Source: Sterolibacterium sp. (lineage in GTDB: Bacteria > Pseudomonadota > Gammaproteobacteria > Burkholderiales > Rhodocyclaceae). From it: a DNA stretch of 64,000 nt. A program made the position numbers and the translations under genes. Every line of letters starts with the position of its first letter. Positions within the stretch are counted from its first letter, which is position 1. Below are positions 1-5,618 of this stretch, piece by piece. Where the stretch lies: contig JAGOVA010000002.1 of NCBI GenBank assembly GCA_018061005.1, forward strand, positions 90,885 to 154,884, given 5' to 3'. Under the pieces are notes generated by a model. It was not told the DNA's origin, ran no database searches, and saw only the letters and a list, made by a program, of their open reading frames with translations.

Positions 1-804
1 GAGGATTGAAACCTGTCTATTGATGTGCACAAGGGTTCTGCGTGCGGGGTCGCGCCCGCCAGCAATGGCGGGCGAGGATTGAAACATCAGAAATCCCCTC
101 CAATAGCAATGACGTTGAATGGTCGCGCCCGCCAGCAATGGCGGGCGAGGATTGAAACCGCTGGCGGTGGGTGGATGAGGATGTGGCACTGAGTCGCGCC
201 CGCCAGCAATGGCGGGCGAGGATTGAAACATTTGTCAAATACAGATAGCTCATACAAAACGAGTCGCGCCCGCCAGCAATGGCGGGCGAGGATTGAAACT
301 CCGGAGACAACCGAGACCAGCGAGCCTATGAGCAGTCGCGCCCGCCAGCAATGGCGGGCGAGGATTGAAACTCCGGAGACAACCGAGACCAGCGAGCCTA
401 TGAGCAGTCGCGCCCGCCAGCAATGGCGGGCGAGGATTGAAACGTGTACCGCCGAAGGTGCCGCCAGTCCTTATGCCCCGTCGCGCCCGCCAGCAATGGC
501 GGGCGAGGATTGAAACAATAATGACCGATATTGGGATAGCATGAAGTCACATGTCGCGCCCGCCAGCAATGGCGGGCGAGGATTGAAACGCGCAGAAGAA
601 GCCAAGGCAAAGGTCGCCGAAGCCGTCGCGCCCGCCAGCAATGGCGGGCGAGGATTGAAACTTGCGGAACAGTAAATAGACGGCATCCTCACCCACGTCG
701 CGCCCGCCAGCAATGGCGGGCGAGGATTGAAACACTGAGGAATCCCCCCGTGCCGGGTGCAGCGTCTGTCGCGCCCGCCAGCAATGGCGGGCGAGGATTG
801 AAAC
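1..804 (+). CRISPR. CRISPR array, trailer-side part: one partial and 11 full repeats
   Basis: Eleven full 37-bp repeats start at 49, 122, 193, 263, 335, 407, 480, 553, 625, 697 and 768; the last 12 bases of another occupy 1-12. Spacers are 33-36 bp. Each repeat contains a perfect 8-bp hairpin stem (CGCCCGCC / GGCGGGCG, loop AGCAAT) and ends GGATTGAAAC, the usual 5' handle of type I/III crRNAs, so transcription should run left to right, with the leader and youngest spacers left of the window. Spacers 300-334 and 372-406 are identical. No cas gene is present, so the subtype (I-C-like or a III type by repeat end) is open. The right edge does not end in ordinary trailer DNA but runs straight into phage sequence. 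Confidence 0.98.
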
Positions 805-1097
805 AGCCGGGCATCGAGCTGTGTCATAGCCGAAGTCTGGTCGACGATCCACCGCGCCGAACTGGCTAACTGTGTCACGCCGACATAGCCCAGCATGGCG
901 TTTTTAAGCACATCCAACTGACCTGAGACCGACCGGACACCTTGTGCCGCAGAGGTCATTCCGCCAGACATGGCCTCGCCCGCACGCTTGGCATCGACGG
1001 CCAGCTTGCGAAAATCATCGCGTGAAATGCTGACCCCGCCGGTAACCTCCTTACCATCGAAGGTCAGCTTTATCGCAAGATTAACGCCCTGTGCCAT
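805..1097 (-). pseudogene. phage tail tape-measure protein, N-terminal fragment
   Basis: The ATG is at 1097 and about 97 codons are kept, from MAQGVNLAIKLTFDG to TSAMTQLDARL. The polar start, the stretch like 'VRSVSGQLDVLKNAMLG' and the segment leading to SSARWIVDQTSAMT are typical of the first 100 residues of tape-measure proteins, which set tail length and take part in DNA injection. The reading frame then runs into the antisense of the CRISPR repeats, so everything after residue 97 is missing; full proteins are usually over 600 aa. It lies downstream of the DUF1799-like gene, the normal phage order. A second, different tape-measure start lies at 2690-2808. Confidence 0.75.
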
Positions 1098-1114
1098 TGC
1101 CCTATAATCCCCGC

Positions 1115-1297
1115 ATGAACGTCTTGTCCGTATTCGTCATTTCACCTGCCCTCATTGCCTGGTCTCGTGGCAAGCGGGGTGGCTGGCTGATCTTTGGCGC
1201 GCTACTGATGCTGGCAAGCCTGTTTTCTGGTGAAATCCTGAATGCATTGATACTCTGGCTGGCCTGCATGGCCATCGCGCTGCTCAAAAAAACCTGA
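1115..1297 (+). CDS. 60-aa hydrophobic protein antisense to phage tail genes
   Basis: The ATG at 1115 gives MNVLSVFVISPALIAWSRG..., with two likely membrane segments (about residues 2-15 and 25-58) separated by a basic RGKRGG turn. It ends KKT at 1297, two bases before the end of the convergent DUF1799-like gene. A TATAAT hexamer at 1103-1108, only 6 bases before the ATG, suggests a leaderless or very short leader transcript. The frameshifted ORF at 3059 is a clear relative: FVI, RG(K/R), GW and LLSG match in order. Such genes beside tail operons are often morons, expressed from the prophage and serving exclusion or host fitness; function here is unknown. Confidence 0.6.
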   Translation: MNVLSVFVISPALIAWSRGKRGGWLIFGALLMLASLFSGEILNALILWLACMAIALLKKT

Positions 1298-1298
1298 T

Positions 1299-1563
1299 TC
1301 ACGCCGCGCCCATCACCGCCAGCGCTTCATCTTCCATATACCGCAACGCCCGCATCACATCCAGCCGCCGCCGTTTTTTCACCCCGGCAATTTCCAGCGC
1401 CACCGGCAGGCTGGGCAAATCCAGCCCCAGATAACCGCCGCCATTCAGGCCGGCAACGATGCGCCAGTGATTACTCATCACGCACCAGGCATCCCACACA
1501 TCGTGATGCTCCGGCCAGACTTCGACCACCTGCCCATCGTCCTCATCCTCTGCCTGCCGCAGC
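1299..1563 (-). pseudogene. DUF1799-like phage tail assembly protein, C-terminal fragment
   Basis: Reading leftward from 1563, 87 codons give LRQAEDEDDGQVVEVWPEH... to EDEALAVMGAA, stop at 1299. The pattern of an acidic lead, VWPE, a W/GG(G)xxGLD core, LP(x)ALEIAGV, basic residues and a closing RYMEDEALA fits the DUF1799 family, small proteins coded just before the tape-measure gene in lambda-like tail operons. The start codon is lost: the frame continues into the antisense of the degenerate CRISPR repeat at 1564-1600. Its position just upstream of the tape-measure fragment confirms the orientation. Confidence 0.6.
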
Positions 1564-1600
1564 GTCGCGCCCGCCAGCAATGGCGGGCGCGAATTGAAAC
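1564..1600 (+). repeat. isolated degenerate CRISPR repeat
   Basis: This 37-bp copy matches the array repeat except near its 3' end, where GGCGAGGATTGAAAC has become GGCGCGAATTGAAAC (two changes). The hairpin stem is intact. It has the same orientation as the array, 759 bp past the last array repeat, with phage DNA on both sides. Degeneration is typical of the oldest, trailer-end repeat, so this was probably the terminal repeat of the array before phage DNA came between it and the rest. Confidence 0.95.
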
Positions 1601-1713
1601 AATCTTCCGATGTACAGCATCTTGTTGAGAAGAAATGGCCGAAGGATATTGCCCGGCTGAAAGAAGAAGCCGAAGTGCTTGGCGGATTGATAGAGGAGCT
1701 TAAAAATGTCTGA
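1601..1713 (+). pseudogene. C-terminal tail of a phage gene cut by the CRISPR repeat
   Basis: Directly after repeat 1564-1600 an open frame reads SSDVQHLVEKKWPKDIARL..., continues with a charged helix (LKEEAEVLGG) and stops at 1713. It has no start of its own; upstream the frame passes through the repeat, so only the last 37 residues of some phage protein survive. The stop overlaps the next start (ATGTCTGA), normal for tightly packed phage genes. I do not recognise the family. Confidence 0.4.
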
Positions 1714-1771
1714 GATGAATGCAGCAATGGCAGTCCTTGAGGAAGTGCTAGAGCGTGCGCTTGCTGATTGC
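1706..1771 (+). pseudogene. N-terminal piece of a small phage gene
   Basis: The ATG at 1706 overlaps the preceding stop and gives MSEMNAAMAVLEEVLERALADC, a regular amphipathic helix. Past about codon 22 the frame turns into low-complexity, arginine/glycine-rich residues while the neighbouring frame becomes the clearly coding gpF-like protein. This points to a deletion or frameshift joint near 1755-1780. The right edge given is approximate and the function is unknown. Confidence 0.3.
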
Positions 1772-2495
1772 CGTGAAGCAAAAGCATTACCCGCCGCAGA
1801 TTCCGCCGCACTGGGGCTGCCGCTGCCGCGTGGTGGGGGTGGAAACGCCGGAAGATGCAAGCACCCTGGGCGGCGAGCCAGACAAAGCCCTGCCCGAAGG
1901 CTGGCAGGCGGTGGATGCCGAACACAAAGACCCGGCACTGCTGGCGCAAGGCTGGAACTTTGCACCAGGGGCGAACGTGGACACCGCGCTGCGGGAGCTG
2001 GTGGAGAAGAAGCTGATCGACTATCCGCCTGCGATTGCCAAGGCACTGTCGCGCGATCTGAACCGTTACCTGTCTGCCGAGCACCCCCCTGCCTTGTTTG
2101 CCGAGGCCGTATTGGCTGACCGTCAGCTGACCCATGACCAGTGGCTGGGATTCCCGGATAACTTTGATCGCATCCAGCGGGATACGGGGCAGGACGTGAA
2201 AGGGTACATCGGCATTTTGCCCGCGCAAGCCCCGCGCCACGTCATGAACAGCCACCAGTACGATGGCAAAGGGCAACGCCCCGTAACCCCGGAGGACTAC
2301 AACAGTGCCTGGACGGTACTGAACGAGGCCGATGACATCAGGGCGGGCAGCAATGATGGACACAACCATCTGGAGACCATTGTGGCCGTCAAGATGATGG
2401 GGGGCGAAAAATGGCGCGCCGTGTACGAAATACGCCCAGGTCGCAAAACCCGGCTGCTGGCTTTGGTTTCGCTGGTTATAAAAACCGCGCATTGA
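1755..2495 (+). pseudogene. Mu gpF-like head morphogenesis protein, C-terminal part with nuclease-like domain
   Basis: The frame becomes coding around 1765 with HYPPQIPPHWGCRCRV, the cysteine motif near the C-terminus of Mu gpF / SPP1 gp7 head morphogenesis proteins. It is followed by a linker (ALPEGWQAV..., GWNFAPG) and a C-terminal domain with RPVTPEDYNSAWTVLNEAD, HNHLETIVAVKM and WRAVYEIRPGRK, matching the phage-borne barnase/EndoU/ColicinE5-D/RelE-like nuclease domains often fused to gpF. The N-terminal half is missing and an in-frame stop lies at 1749, so it is a fragment joined to an unrelated gene start. A 29-codon frame just after it (2498-2587) may be its continuation after a frameshift. 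Confidence 0.65.
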
Positions 2496-2621
2496 ATATG
2501 AAAGGGGTGAGGCCAGCTGGGGTCGATGTGGCACGAATGCCCCCCGACCATTACGCCCGAAGCGAGTCAGCCTATGGCCTCAATTAGAGCATAGCAACAA
2601 GATCAACACGGAGACAAAACC

Positions 2622-2720
2622 ATGAACATTGAAAAACTGCGGCTGGTGATCGACAACAACCAGATCGCGCTGGATCTGGCCGATGACCGGGCTTGTCCAG
2701 ATTGTCATTCAGCCGGGTAA
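2622..2720 (+). pseudogene. short phage ORF broken at an inverted joint
   Basis: The ATG at 2622, preceded by GGAGAC, gives MNIEKLRLVIDNNQIALDLADD; after codon 22 the reading continues only through antisense tape-measure sequence and stops at 2720. The position just after a gpF-like gene would suit a virion morphogenesis (gpG-like) protein, but the piece is too short to prove it. The joint with the opposite-strand tape-measure fragment lies near 2686-2695. Confidence 0.35.
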
Positions 2721-2808
2721 CTTCATCGCTGATCTGGCGGATTGCATCCTGACTTGACTTTGCGCCATCAACGGATAACTTGACACTGACCCCATTCACT
2801 GCCGCCAT
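2690..2808 (-). pseudogene. second phage tape-measure protein, N-terminal fragment
   Basis: The ATG at 2808 gives MAAVNGVSVKLSVDGAKSSQ... to EVTRLNDNLDK, about 39 codons. The opening resembles the first tape-measure fragment (VNxAIKLTFDG at 1097) but is clearly a different allele, so it comes from another phage or another tail module. The frame loses coding character near 2690, where it abuts the oppositely oriented fragment at 2622. As at 1097, the tape-measure start faces a small plus-strand membrane-protein gene. Confidence 0.5.
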
Positions 2809-2841
2809 GCCCCCGCTCCCTCAACCGATGCCCCGTACACA

Positions 2842-3036
2842 ATGAATGACATCCTGACCATTGCCCTGCTGGGCGGGCTGTTCGCTGCCTTCCCGTCCTT
2901 CCTGCTCTTCTACTACCGCCACAGCATCCCGCTGCCGATGATCTGGGTCGGCATCGTTTGCAGCTGGTCGATGCCCGTCATCGGCTGGTTCGTCGCGCTC
3001 TACATCGCCCTCAAAGACTGGGAGCAGAAAACGTAG
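2842..3036 (+). CDS. 64-aa membrane protein resembling superinfection-immunity (Imm) proteins
   Basis: Starts ATG 2842 (MNDILTIALLGG) and ends KDWEQKT at 3036. There are two membrane segments, about residues 4-24 and 32-58. The second half, with SW, PVIGWFVALYIAL and preceding IPLP, has the helix-GW-helix layout (GWxxxGWxVALxxAL) of the T4 Imm superinfection-immunity family, inner-membrane proteins that stop DNA entry by related phages. It lies divergently beside a tape-measure start, a sensible site for an exclusion moron because tape-measure proteins act in DNA injection. The Imm link is by pattern only. Confidence 0.6.
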   Translation: MNDILTIALLGGLFAAFPSFLLFYYRHSIPLPMIWVGIVCSWSMPVIGWFVALYIALKDWEQKT

Positions 3037-3058
3037 GGCAATTTTTTATACCTCCCGG

Positions 3059-3233
3059 ATGAATGCGTTTGCCATCTTTGTCATTGCCTCCATCCTGGTT
3101 GCCCTGGCGCGGGGGCGAAAAAACGGCTGGATTACCTGCGGCTCATTACTGTCCCTACTATTACTGCTCTCCGGCACACCAGTCATGGCAACCCTGCTTT
3201 TGGGCAGTGTGCCTGGTGGCGGCCTTTGTATAG
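3059..3233 (+). pseudogene. frameshifted relative of the 1115 small membrane protein
   Basis: From ATG 3059 the frame reads MNAFAIFVIASILVALARG..., matching the 60-aa protein at 1115 through the RG-K-GW turn and the LLSG motif. At the CTTTTGGG run (3196-3203) the match jumps frame: with one T fewer the tail would read LLWAVCLVAAFV and stop at 3231-3233, against LILWLACMAIALL in the intact copy. As it stands, the ORF runs on to 3373 with no likeness to anything. The upstream motif TATACCTCCCGGATGAA parallels TATAATCCCCGCATGAA of the other copy. Confidence 0.55.
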
Positions 3234-3275
3234 CAGGCACTGTGGAGCACACGGGCAGCCACTCACGCCCGCCAG

Positions 3276-3506
3276 TTGGGCTTCCTTCCGTCATTATTCG
3301 AGACGGGCAACACGTTGGGTGCCCACCCGGGTCACGTTCCTTGCTTGGTACGGCAACTGCGACAATTGAATGATGCCGCCGACCCTGGCTTCAAGACGTA
3401 CATTGAGGTGGCGACATTGAAAACCAAGGGACATGTGGAGCAAAAGATCGCGGCGGAAGCCAAGGCGTGGATTATCGACAACCGTGAATTCATCATGCAG
3501 ATTTGA
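3276..3506 (+). CDS. hypothetical protein upstream of the DUF2442 gene
   Basis: An open frame of up to 76 codons, possibly starting earlier (after a stop near 3231) or at an internal codon, ends 20 bases before the DUF2442 gene. The last third (VEQKIAAEAKAWIIDNREFI) is a charged helix like the C-terminal end of DUF4160 toxins, the usual partner coded just before DUF2442 antitoxins. The N-terminal part lacks the PPHFH-like motif of that family. It may be a decayed toxin gene or only a phage remnant; I cannot tell. Confidence 0.35.
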   Translation: MGFLPSLFETGNTLGAHPGHVPCLVRQLRQLNDAADPGFKTYIEVATLKTKGHVEQKIAAEAKAWIIDNREFIMQI

Positions 3507-3526
3507 GCAGAACGAGGAGCAAAACG

Positions 3527-3967
3527 ATGAAGGAACTGAATATCAAGACCGTCGCGGTTAGCGACGGGCAGGTAGTGCAAATTACCTGGGCCAGCGGCAA
3601 GCTTGATCGCGTCGACCTCACCGCGCTGATCGCAGACCTGGACGGACTGGCAGTGCTCGACGATATCGGCATATTTGATACCGTTGCCATCGGTGAGGAG
3701 GGTTGGTCGCTGATTTGGACCAATGGCGCGGAAATCGGCACGGATGCGCTCTGGCGCATGGCACGCGAACAGGCTGGCGAAGCGACACCCATTGAGGAAT
3801 TCACGGCCTGGCGCACCCACAATCGACTATCGTTGTCCGATGCCGCCCTGGCGCTTGGCATTACGCGACGCATGGTGGCGTATTACGAAGCTGGTCGCTA
3901 TCTGATTCCACGCATGGTTGGATTGGCCTGCAAGGGCTGGGAGGCGGATCATCATCGTCATGTCTGA
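3527..3967 (+). CDS. DUF2442 protein with C-terminal HTH, antitoxin-like
   Basis: I place the start at ATG 3527, behind AGGAGC at 3515, rather than TTG 3503. Residues 1-85 (MKELNIKTVAVSDGQVVQIT..., VDLTALI, IWTNGAEIGTDALW) show the DUF2442 pattern: a beta-rich start, a VDL segment and a final W-NG(A/L)-(I/L)--D-L(W/Y) motif. Residues 95-146 (FTAWRTHNRLSLSDAALALG, RRMVAYYEAG) form a Cro/C1-type helix-turn-helix. DUF2442 proteins usually serve as antitoxins for DUF4160 toxins; the HTH would allow self-repression. No intact toxin is seen, so this may be a solitary antitoxin. Confidence 0.7.
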   Translation: MKELNIKTVAVSDGQVVQITWASGKLDRVDLTALIADLDGLAVLDDIGIFDTVAIGEEGWSLIWTNGAEIGTDALWRMAREQAGEATPIEEFTAWRTHNRLSLSDAALALGITRRMVAYYEAGRYLIPRMVGLACKGWEADHHRHV

Positions 3968-4007
3968 TACGCCAGACAATAAGGAGCCACGATCAACCGA
4001 CCACCCC

Positions 4008-4042
4008 ATTTTCCAGCCGGTGTCGCTTACCGGCTGGAAAAT
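4008..4042. terminator. hairpin at the 3' end of the MFS gene
   Basis: A 13-bp perfect stem (ATTTTCCAGCCGG with its complement) around a 9-base loop. The stop codon of the minus-strand MFS gene (4027-4029) lies in the loop, so the last codons form one arm. It separates convergent genes and could end transcription from both sides, though the T run is only the four bases within the stem. Confidence 0.55.
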
Positions 4043-5268
4043 GCCAGCAATCCCAGCAGCATGAAGCCGGCCATGCCCAGGGCAAGGTTGAGGGGGGTAT
4101 TCCACAGGAGAGGGGCGATGAGGGCGGCGGTGAGGGCCGCAGTGCTGGTTTGGACGACGCCTTGCACGCTGGAGGCGAGGCCACGTTGTTCGGGGTAGTG
4201 GTCGAGTGCACGCAGTTGCAGGCTGGGCATGGCGAGTGCCATGCCGGTGGTGTAGACGGGCAGCGGCAGGATGGCCCAGGGGAGGGTGGCGGGGGTGATG
4301 AGATTGAGGAGAAGGTTGCTGCTGGCGGCCAGGCTCATCAGGACATAGCCGCAGGCGATGGTACGCCCGGTGCTGAGTCGGCCTGCCAGCCGCCCGGAGA
4401 TGTACGCGCCCAGCATCATGCCGGCGACGCAGGGGATGAACAGCCAGGCGAATTCGCCGGGGGTGAGGCCGATGTGGTCGATGAGGAAGACGGGCGCGGA
4501 GAGGACGTACAAAAACATGCCGCAGAAGTTGCAGGCGAGTGCTGCAGAAAGCCGCATGAACTCTGGATTGGCGAAGACTTTGCGGTAGGCGCGCCCGAGA
4601 TGCCGGGGATGCAGGCTTTGACGTTGTGCCGGGGCGAGGGTTTCGGGCAGGCGTTGCTGCACGGTGAGCCAGAGCAGGCCGGAAAACAGACTGAGGAAGA
4701 CGAAGATGCTTTGCCAGCCAAACAAGTGGTGGAGCGCGCCGCCAAGGATGGGGGCGATGGCGGGGCCGATGGCGAACATCATGCTGATATGGGCCATCAG
4801 CCGTTGGGCGGCGGGGCCGTCGTGCAGGTCGCGCACCACGGCGCGGCCGACGACCATGCCTGCCCCGGCTGACATGCCTTGCAGGGCGCGACCCAGTAGC
4901 AGCAGGTCAAGACTGGGGGCGAACGCGCAGAGCAGTGAGGCCAGGCTGTACACGGCCAGACCGGCGAGGATGACGCGGCGCCGCCCCAACGCATCGGAAA
5001 ACGCGCCATGCCAGAGCATCATGGCGGCAAATGGAACGAGATAGGCGGTCAGCGTTTGCTGGATTTGCAGGGGACTGGCGTGTAGTGCCGCGCCCATCGC
5101 GGGAAAGGCGGGCAGGTAGGTGTCGATGGAGAAGGGGCCCAGCATGGCGAGTGTCGCCAGCAACACGGCCAGCCCGAGGGTTGTTCGGGCTTCGTCTGGG
5201 GCGGGGCTCGCGGCTTGCGGTTTATTCAACGCGCCGCACGTCGACGACGAAATGGTCGGTTTCACCAA
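4027..5268 (-). CDS. Bcr/CflA-type MFS drug exporter
   Basis: A 12-helix major facilitator of the DHA1 Bcr/CflA subfamily, about 400 aa, proton-driven inner-membrane efflux. Visible marks: a first helix ending DTYLPAFPAM, motif A-like FSDALGRRRV between helices 2 and 3, LGRALQGMSAGAG (motif B region) in helix 4, and PILGG (motif C) in helix 5. The ATG at 5268 lies inside the upstream gene; a TTG at 5229 (NKPQAASP...) overlapping its stop is an alternative start and would suit translational coupling. It is the last gene of the run comM - small membrane protein - MFS. Confidence 0.85.
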   Translation of the reverse strand: MVKPTISSSTCGALNKPQAASPAPDEARTTLGLAVLLATLAMLGPFSIDTYLPAFPAMGAALHASPLQIQQTLTAYLVPFAAMMLWHGAFSDALGRRRVILAGLAVYSLASLLCAFAPSLDLLLLGRALQGMSAGAGMVVGRAVVRDLHDGPAAQRLMAHISMMFAIGPAIAPILGGALHHLFGWQSIFVFLSLFSGLLWLTVQQRLPETLAPAQRQSLHPRHLGRAYRKVFANPEFMRLSAALACNFCGMFLYVLSAPVFLIDHIGLTPGEFAWLFIPCVAGMMLGAYISGRLAGRLSTGRTIACGYVLMSLAASSNLLLNLITPATLPWAILPLPVYTTGMALAMPSLQLRALDHYPEQRGLASSVQGVVQTSTAALTAALIAPLLWNTPLNLALGMAGFMLLGLLAFSSR

Positions 5269-5605
5269 AGCAGCGGCTGGGCACGCCGACGTGTTGCTGG
5301 AAGATCAGGGCGACGCGCTGCCCCATGCTTTTGTTGATTTTCTCGGCCACGGCGTCATCCCGCACGGTGAAGCGGAATTTTTCGGACAGCGTGCCCGGCA
5401 GGGAAACCATGGCCAGTTCGCCTTCCCAGGTTTTGCACAGCCAGCCTTTGTGGGTGAAGGTTTGCACATAACCGGCGCGCTCGCCTTCGGAATAGCTCCA
5501 TTGCAAAGAGAGCCAGGTGTAGGCGACCAGGAGGGCAAGCAGCGTCAGCAGCGTGCCGGCCAGATATAGCGGCCAGCGTTGGGGTTGGGGTTGGATCATG
5601 GACAT
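5222..5605 (-). CDS. conserved 127-aa membrane-anchored protein
   Basis: Starting at ATG 5605 (or 5599) the protein has one N-terminal membrane helix (LYLAGTLLTLLALLVAYTWL) followed by a soluble domain with GYVQTFTHKGWLCKTWEGEL, EKFRFTVRDDAV and HVGVPSRCFGETDHFVV. This is a widespread proteobacterial family that databases have at times mislabelled as 6-phosphogluconate dehydrogenase; no such activity is apparent. The domain probably lies on the outer side of the membrane. Its stop lies within the start region of the MFS gene and its start is 13 bases after comM, so the three are probably cotranscribed. Function unknown. Confidence 0.75.
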   Translation of the reverse strand: MSMIQPQPQRWPLYLAGTLLTLLALLVAYTWLSLQWSYSEGERAGYVQTFTHKGWLCKTWEGELAMVSLPGTLSEKFRFTVRDDAVAEKINKSMGQRVALIFQQHVGVPSRCFGETDHFVVDVRRVE

Positions 5606-5618
5606 AGGCGGGTATCGG

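Larger units (their letters stand above)
805..1563. other. 759-bp phage tail segment bounded by CRISPR repeats
   Basis: This stretch begins on the base after repeat 768-804 and ends on the base before the degenerate repeat 1564-1600, so it occupies the position of a very long spacer. It holds, in natural phage order on the minus strand, the 3' part of a DUF1799-like gene and the 5' part of a tape-measure gene, with a small plus-strand ORF between them. Both phage genes are cut exactly at the repeat borders. The contents read as one contiguous piece of phage DNA. How it got here is inference: recombination through spacers matching the phage is the best explanation I can offer. Confidence 0.8.

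Noticed and set aside
17-852. Several open frames of 70-200 codons across the CRISPR array on both strands
   Set aside because: They read the repeat in different frames (for example SSPAIAGGRD, or RARQQWRARIET) with spacer-coded residues between; this periodicity is the array, not protein coding.
1524-1563. TTC (type I-C-like PAM) beside the inferred DUF1799-side spacer
   Set aside because: TTC at 1521-1523 would require a 40-base spacer, longer than any in the array; with 33-36 bases the flank is not TTC, so no PAM claim is made.
1299-2534. 411-codon minus-strand frame joining the DUF1799 fragment with sequence opposite gpF
   Set aside because: It passes through the antisense of the degenerate repeat and the antisense of the better-supported gpF-like frame; only its last 87 codons look real.
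2584-2689. Continuation of the second tape-measure frame to its stop at 2584
   Set aside because: After residue 39 the translation is antisense of the plus-strand ORF at 2622 and loses helical tape-measure character; only 2690-2808 is supported.
3263-3285. Possible second degenerate CRISPR repeat (TCACGCCCGCCAG)
   Set aside because: Only about 12 bases match the repeat start, the hairpin's second arm and the ATTGAAAC end are missing, and the region is part of an open frame; chance is likely.
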